This document shows positions 8,434 to 16,975 of a stretch of DNA of 64,000 nt, piece by piece. The DNA lies in the NCBI GenBank assembly GCA_031551125.1, contig JAVBOB010000020.1:16135-80134 (forward strand), given 5' to 3'. The DNA is from JAIRNF01 sp031551125 (GTDB lineage Bacteria > Bacteroidota > Bacteroidia > Bacteroidales > UBA932). Position 1 is the stretch's first letter. Every line of letters starts with the position of its first letter. The notes below the pieces were generated by a model. That model saw only the letters and a program-made list of their open reading frames with translations. It searched no databases and had not been told where the DNA came from. The position numbers were made by a program, and so were the translations under genes.

Positions 8434-8484
8434 TATTACAAGCGAAGCAATCTGTTCAATAGGCAGATTGCTTCGCTTGTAATA
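8434..8484. repeat. Perfect 21-bp inverted repeat (GCGAAGCAATCTG core, copy B)
   Basis: Arms at 8434-8454 and 8464-8484 are perfectly complementary, with a 9-base loop. The arms contain AAGCGAAGCAATCTG, the inner part of the CCGTCATTGCGAG repeat family, without the CCGTCATTG ends. It sits 3' of valS (stop at 8502, minus strand) and could end its transcript, although no T-run follows. Confidence 0.65.
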
Positions 8485-8501
8485 AAAGTATTTTGAAAAA
8501 T

Positions 8502-11141
8502 CTATTTGGCTAACTCTGCAATGCGGGCTTCCAGCGTGTTGATTTTCGCTTCGGCGTCGGCTTGTTTTTTACGTTCAGCTACAACTACCTGTTCGGGTGC
8601 GCCTGCCACAAACTTTTCATTGCTTAGCTTCTTTTGCACCGATACTAAAAAACCCTTGAAGTAATCCAGCTCTTCATTCAGCTTCTTCAGCTCCTCTTCA
8701 ACGTTAAGCATATCGCCCAGCGGAATATGGTATTCTGTTGTACCAACAAGGAATGAAGAGACGTTAGCAGGCTTATCGCTGCTCACCGTAAGTTTTGAAA
8801 GGTTGCCCATCTTCATCAGCATGCTGTCCATCCATGTTTCATGCTGCCCGTTGATAAATAGCTCCAGCGATTCTTTCTGTGCAATATTTCTTTCCTTACG
8901 CACGTTACGTACTCCGGTAACCAACTCCTTCATACGTTCGCCGTTTTCCAACAGCTCTTCGCTATACTTTTCGGGGCGTGGCATGCGGGTTACCATTATG
9001 CTTTCACCTTCTTTACGTTCGGACAGGAAGTGCCAAAGTTCTTCGGTAATAAACGGCATAAAGGGATGCAGTAACCTCAACAGCTCATCAAACAGGATAA
9101 GCGTTGCACGATAGGTTTCGCCATCAATAGCCTCTCCGAAGGGTGGCTTAATCAGTTCCAAATACCATGACGAAAATTCATCCCAGAACAGCTTGTAAAC
9201 TTTCATCAACGCTTCAGACAAGCGGTACTTATCAAAGTCATCGTTTAGCTCTACAATTGTTTTATCAAGCATGGCAGAGAACCACTCAACCGACTTTTTC
9301 GCATAGTCAGGTTGAGGCTTCTTCTCATCTACCGTCCATGATTGTACGAGGCGGAAGGCATTCCAAATTTTATTGTTGAAGTTGCGGCCTTGCTCGCAAA
9401 GTGATTCATCAAACAAAATATCGTTTCCGGCAGGCGATGCCAGCAACATACCCATGCGTACACCGTCAGCGCTATACCTTCCAATCAGCTCAATCGGGTC
9501 GGGAGAGTTACCCAACGATTTAGACATCTTACGCCCTTGCTTATCGCGTACAATACCTGTAAGGTAAACGCTACGGAAGGGATAACCTCCTGCCCACTCG
9601 TATCCGGCAATAATCATACGTGCTACCCAGAAGAATAAGATTTCGGGAGCCGTAACCAAATCGGCAGTGGGATAGTAGTACATAAAATCGTTGTTCGGGT
9701 CGGCCTCTTCCGAGCCTGCCAGCTTCGGATCGAATACTGATATAGGCCACAGCCATGAGGAGAACCAGGTATCCAAACAATCTTCATCCTGACGAAGGTC
9801 ACCTAGCTGAAGATCGGAGTTACCATCCTTTTCGCGCGCTAAACGTAAAGCATCTTGCTCGTTTTCGGCAACAACAAAACCACCGTCAGGTAAGTACCAT
9901 GCGGGTATGCGATGTCCCCACCAAAGCTGGCGAGAAATACACCAGTCTTTTACGTTTTCCATCCAGTGGCGGTAGGTGTTCTTAAACTTAGAAGGGTACA
10001 GCATTACCTCATCATCCATTACCGCTTCAAGTGCAGGCTGTGACAGCTCTTTCATGCTTACAAACCACTGCATGGAGAGCTTAGGCTCAATTACCGCATT
10101 GGTACGTTCAGAGTAGCCTACCTTGTTGGTATAATCTTCAACCTTCTCAAGTAGTCCCGCTTTATGCAGGTCTTCCTCAATCTGCTTACGTACTGCAAAG
10201 CGATCCATACCTACGTATAGCTGCGCTTTTTCGTTCAGGGTACCATCATCGTTAAAAATATCTATTACCTCCAAGTTGTACTTATCACCCAATACGTAGT
10301 CGTTCACATCATGGGCAGGCGTTATTTTCAGCGCGCCTGTACCGAACTCCATATCCACGTATTCGTCCATAATTACAGGTACGGGACGGTTAATGAGAGG
10401 AACAATTACGCGCTTCCCTTTCAAGTGGCTATAGCGAGGGTCGTTAGGGTTAACGCATACTGCCGTATCGCCAAGAATGGTTTCCGGACGAGTTGTTGCT
10501 ACCAGCACATATCCATCTTCACCTTCAAACTTATAGCGTAAGTAGTATAGCTTGCTTTGTACTTCCTTGTATATTACCTCCTCATCGGAAATGGCGGTTT
10601 TGGCCTGCGGGTCCCAGTTAACCATGCGCACACCGCGATATATCAACTCCTTATTGTAAAGATCGACAAATACACGAATTACACTTTCGGAGTAATCCTC
10701 GTCCATTGTAAAATGCACACGGTCCCAATCACATGAGGCTCCGAGCTTCTTAAGCTGTTCAAGAATTATTCCTCCATGCTCTTCCTTCCACTCCCATGCG
10801 TACTTGAGAAACTCTTCGCGGGTAAGCGATTTCTTATCTATCCCTTTTTCTTTTAAACGGGCAACTACCTTTGCTTCAGTTGCAATGGAAGCATGGTCGG
10901 TTCCCGGAACCCAGCAAGCGTTCTTACCCATCATACGGGCGCGGCGCACCAGCACATCCTGAATGGTATTGTTAAGCATGTGCCCCATGTGTAGCACGCC
11001 CGTTACGTTAGGCGGAGGAATAACCATAGCGTAAGCCTCGCGCTTATCGTCGGGCTCCGAATGGAAAAAGCCTTGCTCCATCCAATACTTATACCATTTG
11101 TCTTCAACCTCGGAGGGGTTGTACTTTGCGGGAATATCCAT
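8502..11141 (-). CDS. valS: Valyl-tRNA synthetase
   Basis: 879 residues from the ATG at 11141 (MDIPAKYNPSEVEDKWYKYW is the usual beginning in this phylum; an ATG 12 codons further upstream is possible). It charges tRNA-Val in the cytoplasm. Class I signatures: HMGH in PPPNVTGVLHMGHMLNN, and KMSKS in GRKMSKSLGNS. The CP1 editing domain lies between (ATTRPETILGDTAVCVNP), followed by the anticodon-binding domain and a C-terminal coiled-coil arm (about 810-879, rich in Glu and Lys). Length is normal. A minus-strand -7 box lies at 11175-11182. Confidence 0.97.
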   Translation of the reverse strand: MDIPAKYNPSEVEDKWYKYWMEQGFFHSEPDDKREAYAMVIPPPNVTGVLHMGHMLNNTIQDVLVRRARMMGKNACWVPGTDHASIATEAKVVARLKEKGIDKKSLTREEFLKYAWEWKEEHGGIILEQLKKLGASCDWDRVHFTMDEDYSESVIRVFVDLYNKELIYRGVRMVNWDPQAKTAISDEEVIYKEVQSKLYYLRYKFEGEDGYVLVATTRPETILGDTAVCVNPNDPRYSHLKGKRVIVPLINRPVPVIMDEYVDMEFGTGALKITPAHDVNDYVLGDKYNLEVIDIFNDDGTLNEKAQLYVGMDRFAVRKQIEEDLHKAGLLEKVEDYTNKVGYSERTNAVIEPKLSMQWFVSMKELSQPALEAVMDDEVMLYPSKFKNTYRHWMENVKDWCISRQLWWGHRIPAWYLPDGGFVVAENEQDALRLAREKDGNSDLQLGDLRQDEDCLDTWFSSWLWPISVFDPKLAGSEEADPNNDFMYYYPTADLVTAPEILFFWVARMIIAGYEWAGGYPFRSVYLTGIVRDKQGRKMSKSLGNSPDPIELIGRYSADGVRMGMLLASPAGNDILFDESLCEQGRNFNNKIWNAFRLVQSWTVDEKKPQPDYAKKSVEWFSAMLDKTIVELNDDFDKYRLSEALMKVYKLFWDEFSSWYLELIKPPFGEAIDGETYRATLILFDELLRLLHPFMPFITEELWHFLSERKEGESIMVTRMPRPEKYSEELLENGERMKELVTGVRNVRKERNIAQKESLELFINGQHETWMDSMLMKMGNLSKLTVSSDKPANVSSFLVGTTEYHIPLGDMLNVEEELKKLNEELDYFKGFLVSVQKKLSNEKFVAGAPEQVVVAERKKQADAEAKINTLEARIAELAK

Positions 11142-11174
11142 AGGTGGTTTTTTATACTTGTTGCTGTAAGTTTG

Positions 11175-11182
11175 CAAAGGTA
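11175..11182 (-). promoter_or_regulatory. -7 box TACCTTTG for valS
   Basis: CAAAGGTA on the plus strand reads TACCTTTG on the minus strand, 33 bases ahead of the valS ATG at 11141. It matches TAnnTTTG. Confidence 0.6.
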
Positions 11183-11280
11183 TAAAAAAGATGAAAATGA
11201 AATATGCGAATCAGTTTTCCTTTGTACTTTAGCCGCCGATTTTGTTTTGTTATTGGAATGCTACAAATTTGATAAGATAA

Positions 11281-12195
11281 GTGGAAAAAGGATTAAATAA
11301 TAGTAGTCAGTATAAGCAAGGAATACTTTACGCTTTGCTATGCTATGGGGCATGGGGCATGTTTCCGCTTTTTTGGAAAATGCTTACAGGTATTCCCGCC
11401 GTTAACGTATTGGCGCATCGCGTTATCTGGTCGGCAGTATTTTTGCTGCTTTGGGTGATGTTAAGCAAGCAACGAACAGTATTTCTTTCATATCTGCGCA
11501 GACCAAAATATGTAGGAATACTTGGTTTGGCCGGAGCCATTATTTGCTTCAACTGGGGTACGTATATTTATGCGGTAGAAACAAACCGCATTGTTGAAGC
11601 CGGACTGGGCTACTACATCAATCCATTGATAAATGTTCTATTGGGGTACTTATTTCTTGGCGAACGATTGGGACGGACTCAAAAGCTGGCTGTACTGCTT
11701 GCGTTGATAGGTGTTGGTTATCTTACTTACACTTACGGACGGCTACCGTGGATATCCCTTATACTTGCAACATCGTTTGGGGTGTATGGTTTGCTGAAAA
11801 AGAAAGTAGGATTGGAGGCTATGCCTGCGCTTACCATAGAAACTACGGTGATGATGCTTCCCGCTTTGTTTTACCTGTTCTACATGTCGAATACCGGTCA
11901 GCAACCGTTTTTTCCGGAATCATTCCAGCTAAGTGGTTTGCTGATGTTAGGAGGCGTTATTACCGCTATTCCGTTGTTTTGGTTTGGAAAGGCAGCCCAA
12001 ACAGTTCCGCTATCTACCTTAGGTTTCATACAGTATCTATCTCCAACCGTACAGCTACTGCTGGGTGTTCTACTGTATGGAGAGCATTTTTCTCCTGCAC
12101 ACCTTATTTGCTTTATTTGTGTGTGGACAGGACTTACGCTTTATACCCTTAGCGTAATTAGAGGGCGAGTAGTTAGGATTAAAGGAGAGCGATAG
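11281..12195 (+). CDS. rarD: EamA/RarD family transporter
   Basis: 304 residues with about ten membrane helices and two EamA repeats. It opens with QGILYALLCYGAWGMFPLFWK, the RarD hallmark, and has NWGTYIYAVETNRIVEAGLGYYINP, the conserved centre of RarD proteins. E. coli RarD was named for chloramphenicol sensitivity; the substrate is unknown. The start is a GTG at 11281, chosen because the first helix begins about 13 codons later and no upstream ATG is in frame. A palindromic repeat follows the stop codon. Confidence 0.88.
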   Translation: MEKGLNNSSQYKQGILYALLCYGAWGMFPLFWKMLTGIPAVNVLAHRVIWSAVFLLLWVMLSKQRTVFLSYLRRPKYVGILGLAGAIICFNWGTYIYAVETNRIVEAGLGYYINPLINVLLGYLFLGERLGRTQKLAVLLALIGVGYLTYTYGRLPWISLILATSFGVYGLLKKKVGLEAMPALTIETTVMMLPALFYLFYMSNTGQQPFFPESFQLSGLLMLGGVITAIPLFWFGKAAQTVPLSTLGFIQYLSPTVQLLLGVLLYGEHFSPAHLICFICVWTGLTLYTLSVIRGRVVRIKGER

Positions 12196-12204
12196 ATTTA
12201 TTAT

Positions 12205-12295
12205 ACCGTCATTGCGAGCGAAGCGAAGCAATCTGTTAAATAAGCAGATTGGTTAGCTACGCTGCCCTTCGGGTCGCTTCGCTCGCAATGACGGT
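12205..12295. repeat. Dispersed palindromic repeat, CCGTCATTGCGAG family (copy C)
   Basis: Ends ACCGTCATTGCGAGCGAAGC and its exact inverse flank a centre containing AAGCAATCTG, CAGATTGG and CCCTTCGGGTCG. It fills the convergent gap between rarD and the C1 peptidase gene and may act as a bidirectional terminator-like hairpin. Confidence 0.8.
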
Positions 12296-12305
12296 ATATA
12301 TTGAC

Positions 12306-13517
12306 TTACTTTATTCCCAACTTGGCAGCAATAGCAGCGGGAATAGCCTTTTTGTTTACGGTAATCCCGGTGGTTTTGTACTGTACAAAAGGAATAGAGG
12401 CAAAGAAGTAGCCCTTATATTCGCTACGGTCTGTACCCCATGAGTTTTTTACCTTGTAGTAACGGTTGCCCTTTTGGTCGGTAGCCGTACCCATAATAAG
12501 CATGCCGTGGTCATCTTGCGTTTCGTAGTTATCAAACGCTTCCTGACGTAAGGCTTGGGTAATGGTTAGCTCTTTGGGTATGCTGAATTCTTTCGGTTTA
12601 GCCTCTTCGCTAGCCTTTGCGCTGCCCGATGCTGCTTCCCAACGAGCGCGGTCACTACCTTGTTCGGCGTTGGCCTTTTCGTCAACCACTACGGCATATC
12701 CCTTACGGTATTGAAATCCCTTTTCGCTTACATCAGAGCCCCATGCTACGGTATAGCCATTGGCAACAGCGTTATCAATTACGCTCATCATCTCGTCAAG
12801 CGGCAGGTTGTACGACTGAGCCCAGAAGTAGTTATCGGGAACTTCCAGTACAAATTTTGAGTAGAACGGGTGGTGGGTAAACGAGGTAATAGAAACGTAG
12901 TCGTCCATATTTAGCCCTAACGATTGACCGAAGGTTTGGGCGGTGTAGCTTTTTCCATTGTAGCTGAACGTTTCGGGTAGCTTACCGAGGTAAGCATCCA
13001 ATATCCCTTTAAGTCCATTAAGCCAAGCGGTAGTTAGCTTCTTACCCTTAATAACAGTGTTGATGTATGCAGCGGTAACGCCATCCAGCTCGTTATGTAC
13101 ATGAGCGGTATCGCCATAGTTCATCCCGTTATATACCGATTCCGGAGCAATACCGTAGGCTTTTATCAGCTGAAGTACGTTCTCCGCTCCGGCTCCGGGA
13201 GAGAAGGCTGTTTCTCCATGCATGCGAACGTAACGCTGTGCTTTTTCTTCAAAGTTGTGACGTACAACAAACATTTCCGATAAATCATATTCGCCCTTGC
13301 CCATGCGTAGTAGCTCAGACTCAAGCATGGCAATGGTGCTGAAACACCAGCAGGTACTTGACCTATTTTGGTTTTTTACCGGAGTGCAAGCCAGCTCTTT
13401 TGTTACGGTAAATACATATCCGGTATCTTTTGCCGGAGTGGTTGTTGTTGGTTGCTGGGCGTGTGCGACAAGTCCGCATAGTAGCAACGTAAGCGCTAGC
13501 GATAATATTTTTCTCAT
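12306..13517 (-). CDS. Secreted C1 family cysteine peptidase (aminopeptidase C/bleomycin hydrolase type)
   Basis: 403 residues with a signal peptide (MRKILSLALTLLLCGLVAHA, then QQ). Papain-fold catalytic residues are visible: the oxyanion Gln in VKNQNRSSTCWCFS (Q50, with nucleophile C56 before W57), a His in DDHGMLIMGTA (about 345) and an Asn in VKNSWGTDRSEYKGY (about 363). The order and spacing fit the PepC/bleomycin hydrolase branch rather than simple papains. A signal peptide on a PepC-type enzyme is usual in Bacteroidota and points to periplasmic peptide breakdown. Likely a single-gene unit or co-transcribed with queE upstream. Confidence 0.9.
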   Translation of the reverse strand: MRKILSLALTLLLCGLVAHAQQPTTTTPAKDTGYVFTVTKELACTPVKNQNRSSTCWCFSTIAMLESELLRMGKGEYDLSEMFVVRHNFEEKAQRYVRMHGETAFSPGAGAENVLQLIKAYGIAPESVYNGMNYGDTAHVHNELDGVTAAYINTVIKGKKLTTAWLNGLKGILDAYLGKLPETFSYNGKSYTAQTFGQSLGLNMDDYVSITSFTHHPFYSKFVLEVPDNYFWAQSYNLPLDEMMSVIDNAVANGYTVAWGSDVSEKGFQYRKGYAVVVDEKANAEQGSDRARWEAASGSAKASEEAKPKEFSIPKELTITQALRQEAFDNYETQDDHGMLIMGTATDQKGNRYYKVKNSWGTDRSEYKGYFFASIPFVQYKTTGITVNKKAIPAAIAAKLGIK

Positions 13518-13552
13518 ATCAAATTGGTTAGTTGTTGAACAGGTTGATTGCT

Positions 13553-14182
13553 TTAAGGTATATTCATAAACTTATGTGCTTGTATGGAAATGTTCCAGCG
13601 CGGGTGTTGCTTGGCATATTCTACCAGTAGCTCAACAATAGCTTTGTATTTGCTCCATTCGGGCTGTAGGTATAGCAGGCAGCTGTTGGATACCTGTGCC
13701 GCGTTTTCTTCTGCCCAACGCAAATCTTCCTCGTGCTCAATGATAACCTTTAGCTCGTTGGCACGCTGAAAGATATTGCCAACGGGGCGTTGCTGTTTTT
13801 TAGGCGACAGGCATATCCAGTTCCAAATGCCCGATAGCGGATGCGCACCCGATGTTTCTATAAACGTTTTAATGTCCTTTGACTTTAGCTTCGAACACAG
13901 GTAGTTTAGTGGGTATAGAGAAGGTTCACCTCCCGTAATAACAGCTGCTTGTGCCGGAAAAGATAGGGCTCGCTTTACAATTTCATCAACCGGAACAGGT
14001 GGATAAATTTTAGGATTCCACGTAAACTTGGCATCGCACCAGCTGCAGCCAACGTCACATCCACCTAAGCGAATGAAATAGGCGGGTTTTCCGGTGTGGT
14101 ACCCCTCGCCCTGTATGGTGTAAAAATCTTCAACCAGCGGAAGAAGTTTACCCCCTTCTAAAATGTTGTCAGCTATTTGCAT
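13553..14182 (-). CDS. queE: 7-carboxy-7-deazaguanine synthase (radical SAM)
   Basis: 209 residues. It converts 6-carboxy-tetrahydropterin to 7-carboxy-7-deazaguanine, a step in queuosine (tRNA) synthesis. The N-terminus has FYTIQGEGYHTGKPAYFIRL, and the cluster motif GGCDVGCSWCDAKFTW gives C42-x3-C46-x2-C49 for the 4Fe-4S cluster. TGGEPSLYPL is the SAM-binding GGE motif. Length is normal for QueE. No other que gene is adjacent. The 249-base gap upstream (14183-14431) is AT-rich and contains only a short CCCCTAAAT/AAAGGGGG dyad near 14322-14340. Confidence 0.94.
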   Translation of the reverse strand: MQIADNILEGGKLLPLVEDFYTIQGEGYHTGKPAYFIRLGGCDVGCSWCDAKFTWNPKIYPPVPVDEIVKRALSFPAQAAVITGGEPSLYPLNYLCSKLKSKDIKTFIETSGAHPLSGIWNWICLSPKKQQRPVGNIFQRANELKVIIEHEEDLRWAEENAAQVSNSCLLYLQPEWSKYKAIVELLVEYAKQHPRWNISIQAHKFMNIP

Positions 14183-14431
14183 AGTAGTGTAGAGTAATAA
14201 TAAAAGAACAAAGAAAGATAGCTTGCTAATAAAATTAAAAAAATCTTTTCTATCAGTTAGACGCTGCTTAAATTGGATTGTTTAACTCATTTACGCCAAA
14301 TATAAGCTGTGTACATCAGCCCCTAAATCTCCTAAAGGGGGACTTTACCGCACTGCCAAAATTTCTTTTAGAAATAGTGGTAAGTGGCTAAAAAACAATA
14401 ATATGCGACGATGAAAAATTTAAACAGCTTC

Positions 14432-16189
14432 TTACTCTTCATCGGTTTCCGAGCCGAATAGCAGCTGATAGTCTCTTTTTGCCGCAGGGGTCGTCCACTC
14501 TATAGGAACAAACTTCCACTCCTTAATGTTGAGCAGAGAGGGTGTAACTGTTCCTTTGCTTCCAATCCACTGCATGAGGTAGTAACGCAAATCCTTGTCA
14601 GTAGAGAAAGTAATACGTTTTGCCAGCTCAGTAGGTGCAATTCCGGCTCCTTTTGTAAGATGCTCGCCACCTCCGTTCCCCCGATAAGAGTTGATAGCTA
14701 CCTTATAGGTCTTATCTAGCAGGAAGGGGCTACCATCATACATCGATATGATGTTTACGCGACTGCCTATGGGCTTTGTTGCATCTACGGTATAAATAAT
14801 TCCGGCGGCAGCATCAAAGTTGTAGTAGGGGTTTACCAGCTTGCCGTTCCGTTCACTATTCCCTTCTCTGATAAGCAGCAGGTGGTCATTTTCATTCTTC
14901 ATTTGGTTTACCCAAATGCTGTATGAGTGTTCTAGAAATCCTACAATTTCTTTTCCTGTAAGCTGCATGGTGTATAGAAGGTTTTCGTACCGGTATAGCT
15001 TAAACATATCGCGAACGTAAACAGGTCCCTGCTTTATTTCGGTATCAAACGATAGGGGAGCGGTAAACGATATATTGGCTTTGGTTATATCCAGCTGTAT
15101 GCGTTGAATAAGGTCAATGAATTCGGATGGGCCGAAAAAGGCGGAACGTGATGAAATGGTTTTAGTGAATGTTCCCACCTGTTGTGATACAAAGCCCTCA
15201 ACCTTTTTATAGTCATTGGCAAAGGTCTTCATAAAAACAGTATCAACAGCTACACTGCGAGCATCAATCAGCTGGCCTTGCACTTTTTTTGAAAGCAGCT
15301 TGCCCTTACGGTCAACGGTTACGTTTACCAATACTTGCGAAAGAAACCGTCCATTGTTAGCAGGGTCGAGTATAACCACCGAATCTCCGTTAACGTTTGC
15401 AATAGTTTCCGTATAACGATCATGGTCGTGCCCTATAAGAACGGCATCAAATCCCGGCACTTTTTGTGCTACCAGCAGTGAGGCGTTTTCATTGCGTAAT
15501 GTATTTTCATTCTCTCCCTCGTAGCTATAGTTATGTCCGGCATGGAAAAGCCCTATTACCACATGCGGGTGCTCCTTTTCCTGCACAACCTTCATCCATT
15601 TGGCAGCGCTTTCAACCATATCATCAAAGCGTATCCCCTTCCAAATATTTTCGGGCAGCCACTTAGGAATAGCGGGAGTAATAAGCCCTATCACCGCTAC
15701 CCGAATACCATCACGTTCAATAATGGTATAAGGTTTAAAGTATGGTTGTCCGTTATCGGTACGTACAGCGTTGGCCGCTAACATGGGAATGCTGTTTTGC
15801 GCTACCATTTTATCATAAACGGGATGACCTGTTTCAATATCATGGTTTCCTATACCTGCGGCATCATACTTTAGGTAATCCACAAGGCGTAGATACAGGT
15901 GCTTTGCTGCGGTATCAATAAAGTTGTAGTAGTAAACGCTGGGTTGTCCCTGCAGAATATCGCCGTTATCCAGTAAAATAACGTTTTTATGCGTTGCACG
16001 CTGCTCGTTTACAAGGGTTGATATGCGTGCAAGCGAGCCCTCCATTGGTTTGTCATTTATGAAATCATACGGAAAAAACGCTCCGTGTATATCGCTGGTT
16101 TGAAGTATGCTTAGCTCTACGCTTTTTGTTTGTGCCGTTAGCGTTAACGATGCAATAAGTAGTTGAAAGAGAAGGACTATTCTTTTCAT
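14432..16189 (-). CDS. Secreted bifunctional metallophosphatase/5'-nucleotidase (UshA type)
   Basis: 585 residues. Signal peptide about 1-20 (LLFQLLIASLTLTAQ). The N-terminal calcineurin-like domain carries the metal-site motifs SDIHGAF (D33, H35), LLDNGDILQGQ, GIGNHDIE, FHAGH and GHDHDRY. The C-terminal 5'-nucleotidase domain (about 330-540) includes NSYRGNGGGEHLTKGAGI. It most likely hydrolyses nucleotides or nucleotide sugars in the periplasm for phosphate and nucleoside uptake. It has its own minus-strand -7 box at 16221-16228. Confidence 0.93.
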   Translation of the reverse strand: MKRIVLLFQLLIASLTLTAQTKSVELSILQTSDIHGAFFPYDFINDKPMEGSLARISTLVNEQRATHKNVILLDNGDILQGQPSVYYYNFIDTAAKHLYLRLVDYLKYDAAGIGNHDIETGHPVYDKMVAQNSIPMLAANAVRTDNGQPYFKPYTIIERDGIRVAVIGLITPAIPKWLPENIWKGIRFDDMVESAAKWMKVVQEKEHPHVVIGLFHAGHNYSYEGENENTLRNENASLLVAQKVPGFDAVLIGHDHDRYTETIANVNGDSVVILDPANNGRFLSQVLVNVTVDRKGKLLSKKVQGQLIDARSVAVDTVFMKTFANDYKKVEGFVSQQVGTFTKTISSRSAFFGPSEFIDLIQRIQLDITKANISFTAPLSFDTEIKQGPVYVRDMFKLYRYENLLYTMQLTGKEIVGFLEHSYSIWVNQMKNENDHLLLIREGNSERNGKLVNPYYNFDAAAGIIYTVDATKPIGSRVNIISMYDGSPFLLDKTYKVAINSYRGNGGGEHLTKGAGIAPTELAKRITFSTDKDLRYYLMQWIGSKGTVTPSLLNIKEWKFVPIEWTTPAAKRDYQLLFGSETDEE

Positions 16190-16220
16190 GGAACGGAGGT
16201 TGTATTAATGTATTATAAAA

Positions 16221-16228
16221 CAAAGGTA
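16221..16228 (-). promoter_or_regulatory. -7 box TACCTTTG for the 5'-nucleotidase gene
   Basis: CAAAGGTA on the plus strand, 31 bases ahead of the ATG at 16189, reads TACCTTTG on the minus strand and matches TAnnTTTG. Confidence 0.55.
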
Positions 16229-16469
16229 ATAATCAATGATAGTTCGATTGCGTTAAATTAAGCTTATTAACTTGTATGGTAAATTTCTTGAGATCGAATA
16301 AAATGTATGTGGAAATAATTTGTATATGTTCTTATTCTCAGATAGCTATGATTCATTGCTTTGAAATTTAATTAGACTGAGATGAGAACGCTCGGACAAG
16401 TATTGAAATAAAAATTGACCTTTAGAAGCAAAATTACATCAATTTTCACATATCATTTTTATGATTTGC

Positions 16470-16477
16470 TATCTTTG
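16470..16477 (+). promoter_or_regulatory. -7 box TATCTTTG ahead of the structured RNA
   Basis: An exact TAnnTTTG match about 20 bases before the first long stem of the RNA at 16498. A start near 16484 is expected. No start codon with a plausible gene follows before the SusC gene at 16976, so it seems to serve a non-coding transcript. Confidence 0.5.
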
Positions 16478-16483
16478 TAGCAT

Positions 16484-16840
16484 AACATATAGCATTAGCT
16501 ATTGTTTTGGGTGAAGGAAACGACCAATTTTAAGAAGCCAAAAGACAATAGGTTAATGCCCACGTTGCAACGTGGGCATACTTATTTGGCTTCGGGTGCT
16601 TGGTCGTACCTCTTCACCGGTAAGTGCCCACGTTTTTTTCGGGTGCAAAAACAATAGCGAGTTATGTACAGCTTTTGTTTGCCTAACCCGAAAACCATGA
16701 AAAGACACCGTTCCATCGAGTTAAGGAGTTTCTATAGCCTTCCTACTCATTGTCCTTCATTTGCTTATAATAAAGCAGCAGTATTTACGGGTATCACTAT
16801 GCGCTATGGTCGTCTAATGGGTAGACGGCTTTTTTTATTT
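16484..16840 (+). ncRNA. Candidate structured non-coding RNA (6S-like rod), family not recognised
   Basis: Nested perfect pairings form one long rod: 16498-16509 with 16646-16658, 16510-16516 with 16612-16618 (GGTGAAG/CTTCACC), 16521-16527 with 16600-16606 (CGACCAA/TTGGTCG), 16534-16542 with 16585-16593 (GAAGCCAAA/TTTGGCTTC), and the tip 16556-16566 with 16569-16579 (ATGCCCACGTT/AACGTGGGCAT). The 3' side of the widest interior loop holds a second TGCCCACGTT followed by seven T (16625-16639), which could pair with the tip instead. A promoter lies before it, and a T-tailed hairpin at 16811 may end the transcript. The overall shape recalls 6S RNA, but a better-placed 6S candidate exists at 53.9 kb. 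It could also be a leader of the SusC/SusD operon. Signatures of tmRNA, RNase P RNA and SRP RNA are absent. Confidence 0.5.
16811..16838 (+). terminator. Rho-independent terminator after the structured RNA
   Basis: CGTCTA-ATGGG-TAGACG, then GC and a run of seven T. The stem can be lengthened by a G-U pair. It separates the RNA unit from the SusC gene 138 bases further on, or acts as an attenuator if the RNA is the SusC leader. The rest of 16190-16975 is AT-rich and I see nothing else in it. Confidence 0.6.
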
Positions 16841-16975
16841 CCTGTTTTGACCGTATTCCGTAGAGAAGCGCTTGGCTCTACTATTATTTCATGTGATTTT
16901 GTGTGAATGAATTTTTCGTATATGCTAGATATATGAATCTTTATTTTTTATGTTAAACCCAAACCTAAATTAATT

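Noticed and set aside
16484..16840. tmRNA or RNase P RNA as the identity of the structured RNA
   Set aside because: No tRNA-like ends or tag-encoding segment for tmRNA, and no GAGGAAAGTCC or ACAGAA core for RNase P RNA.
16664..16906. Plus-strand frame of 80 codons between the structured RNA and susC
   Set aside because: It runs through the T-tailed hairpin at 16811-16838 and has no family features.
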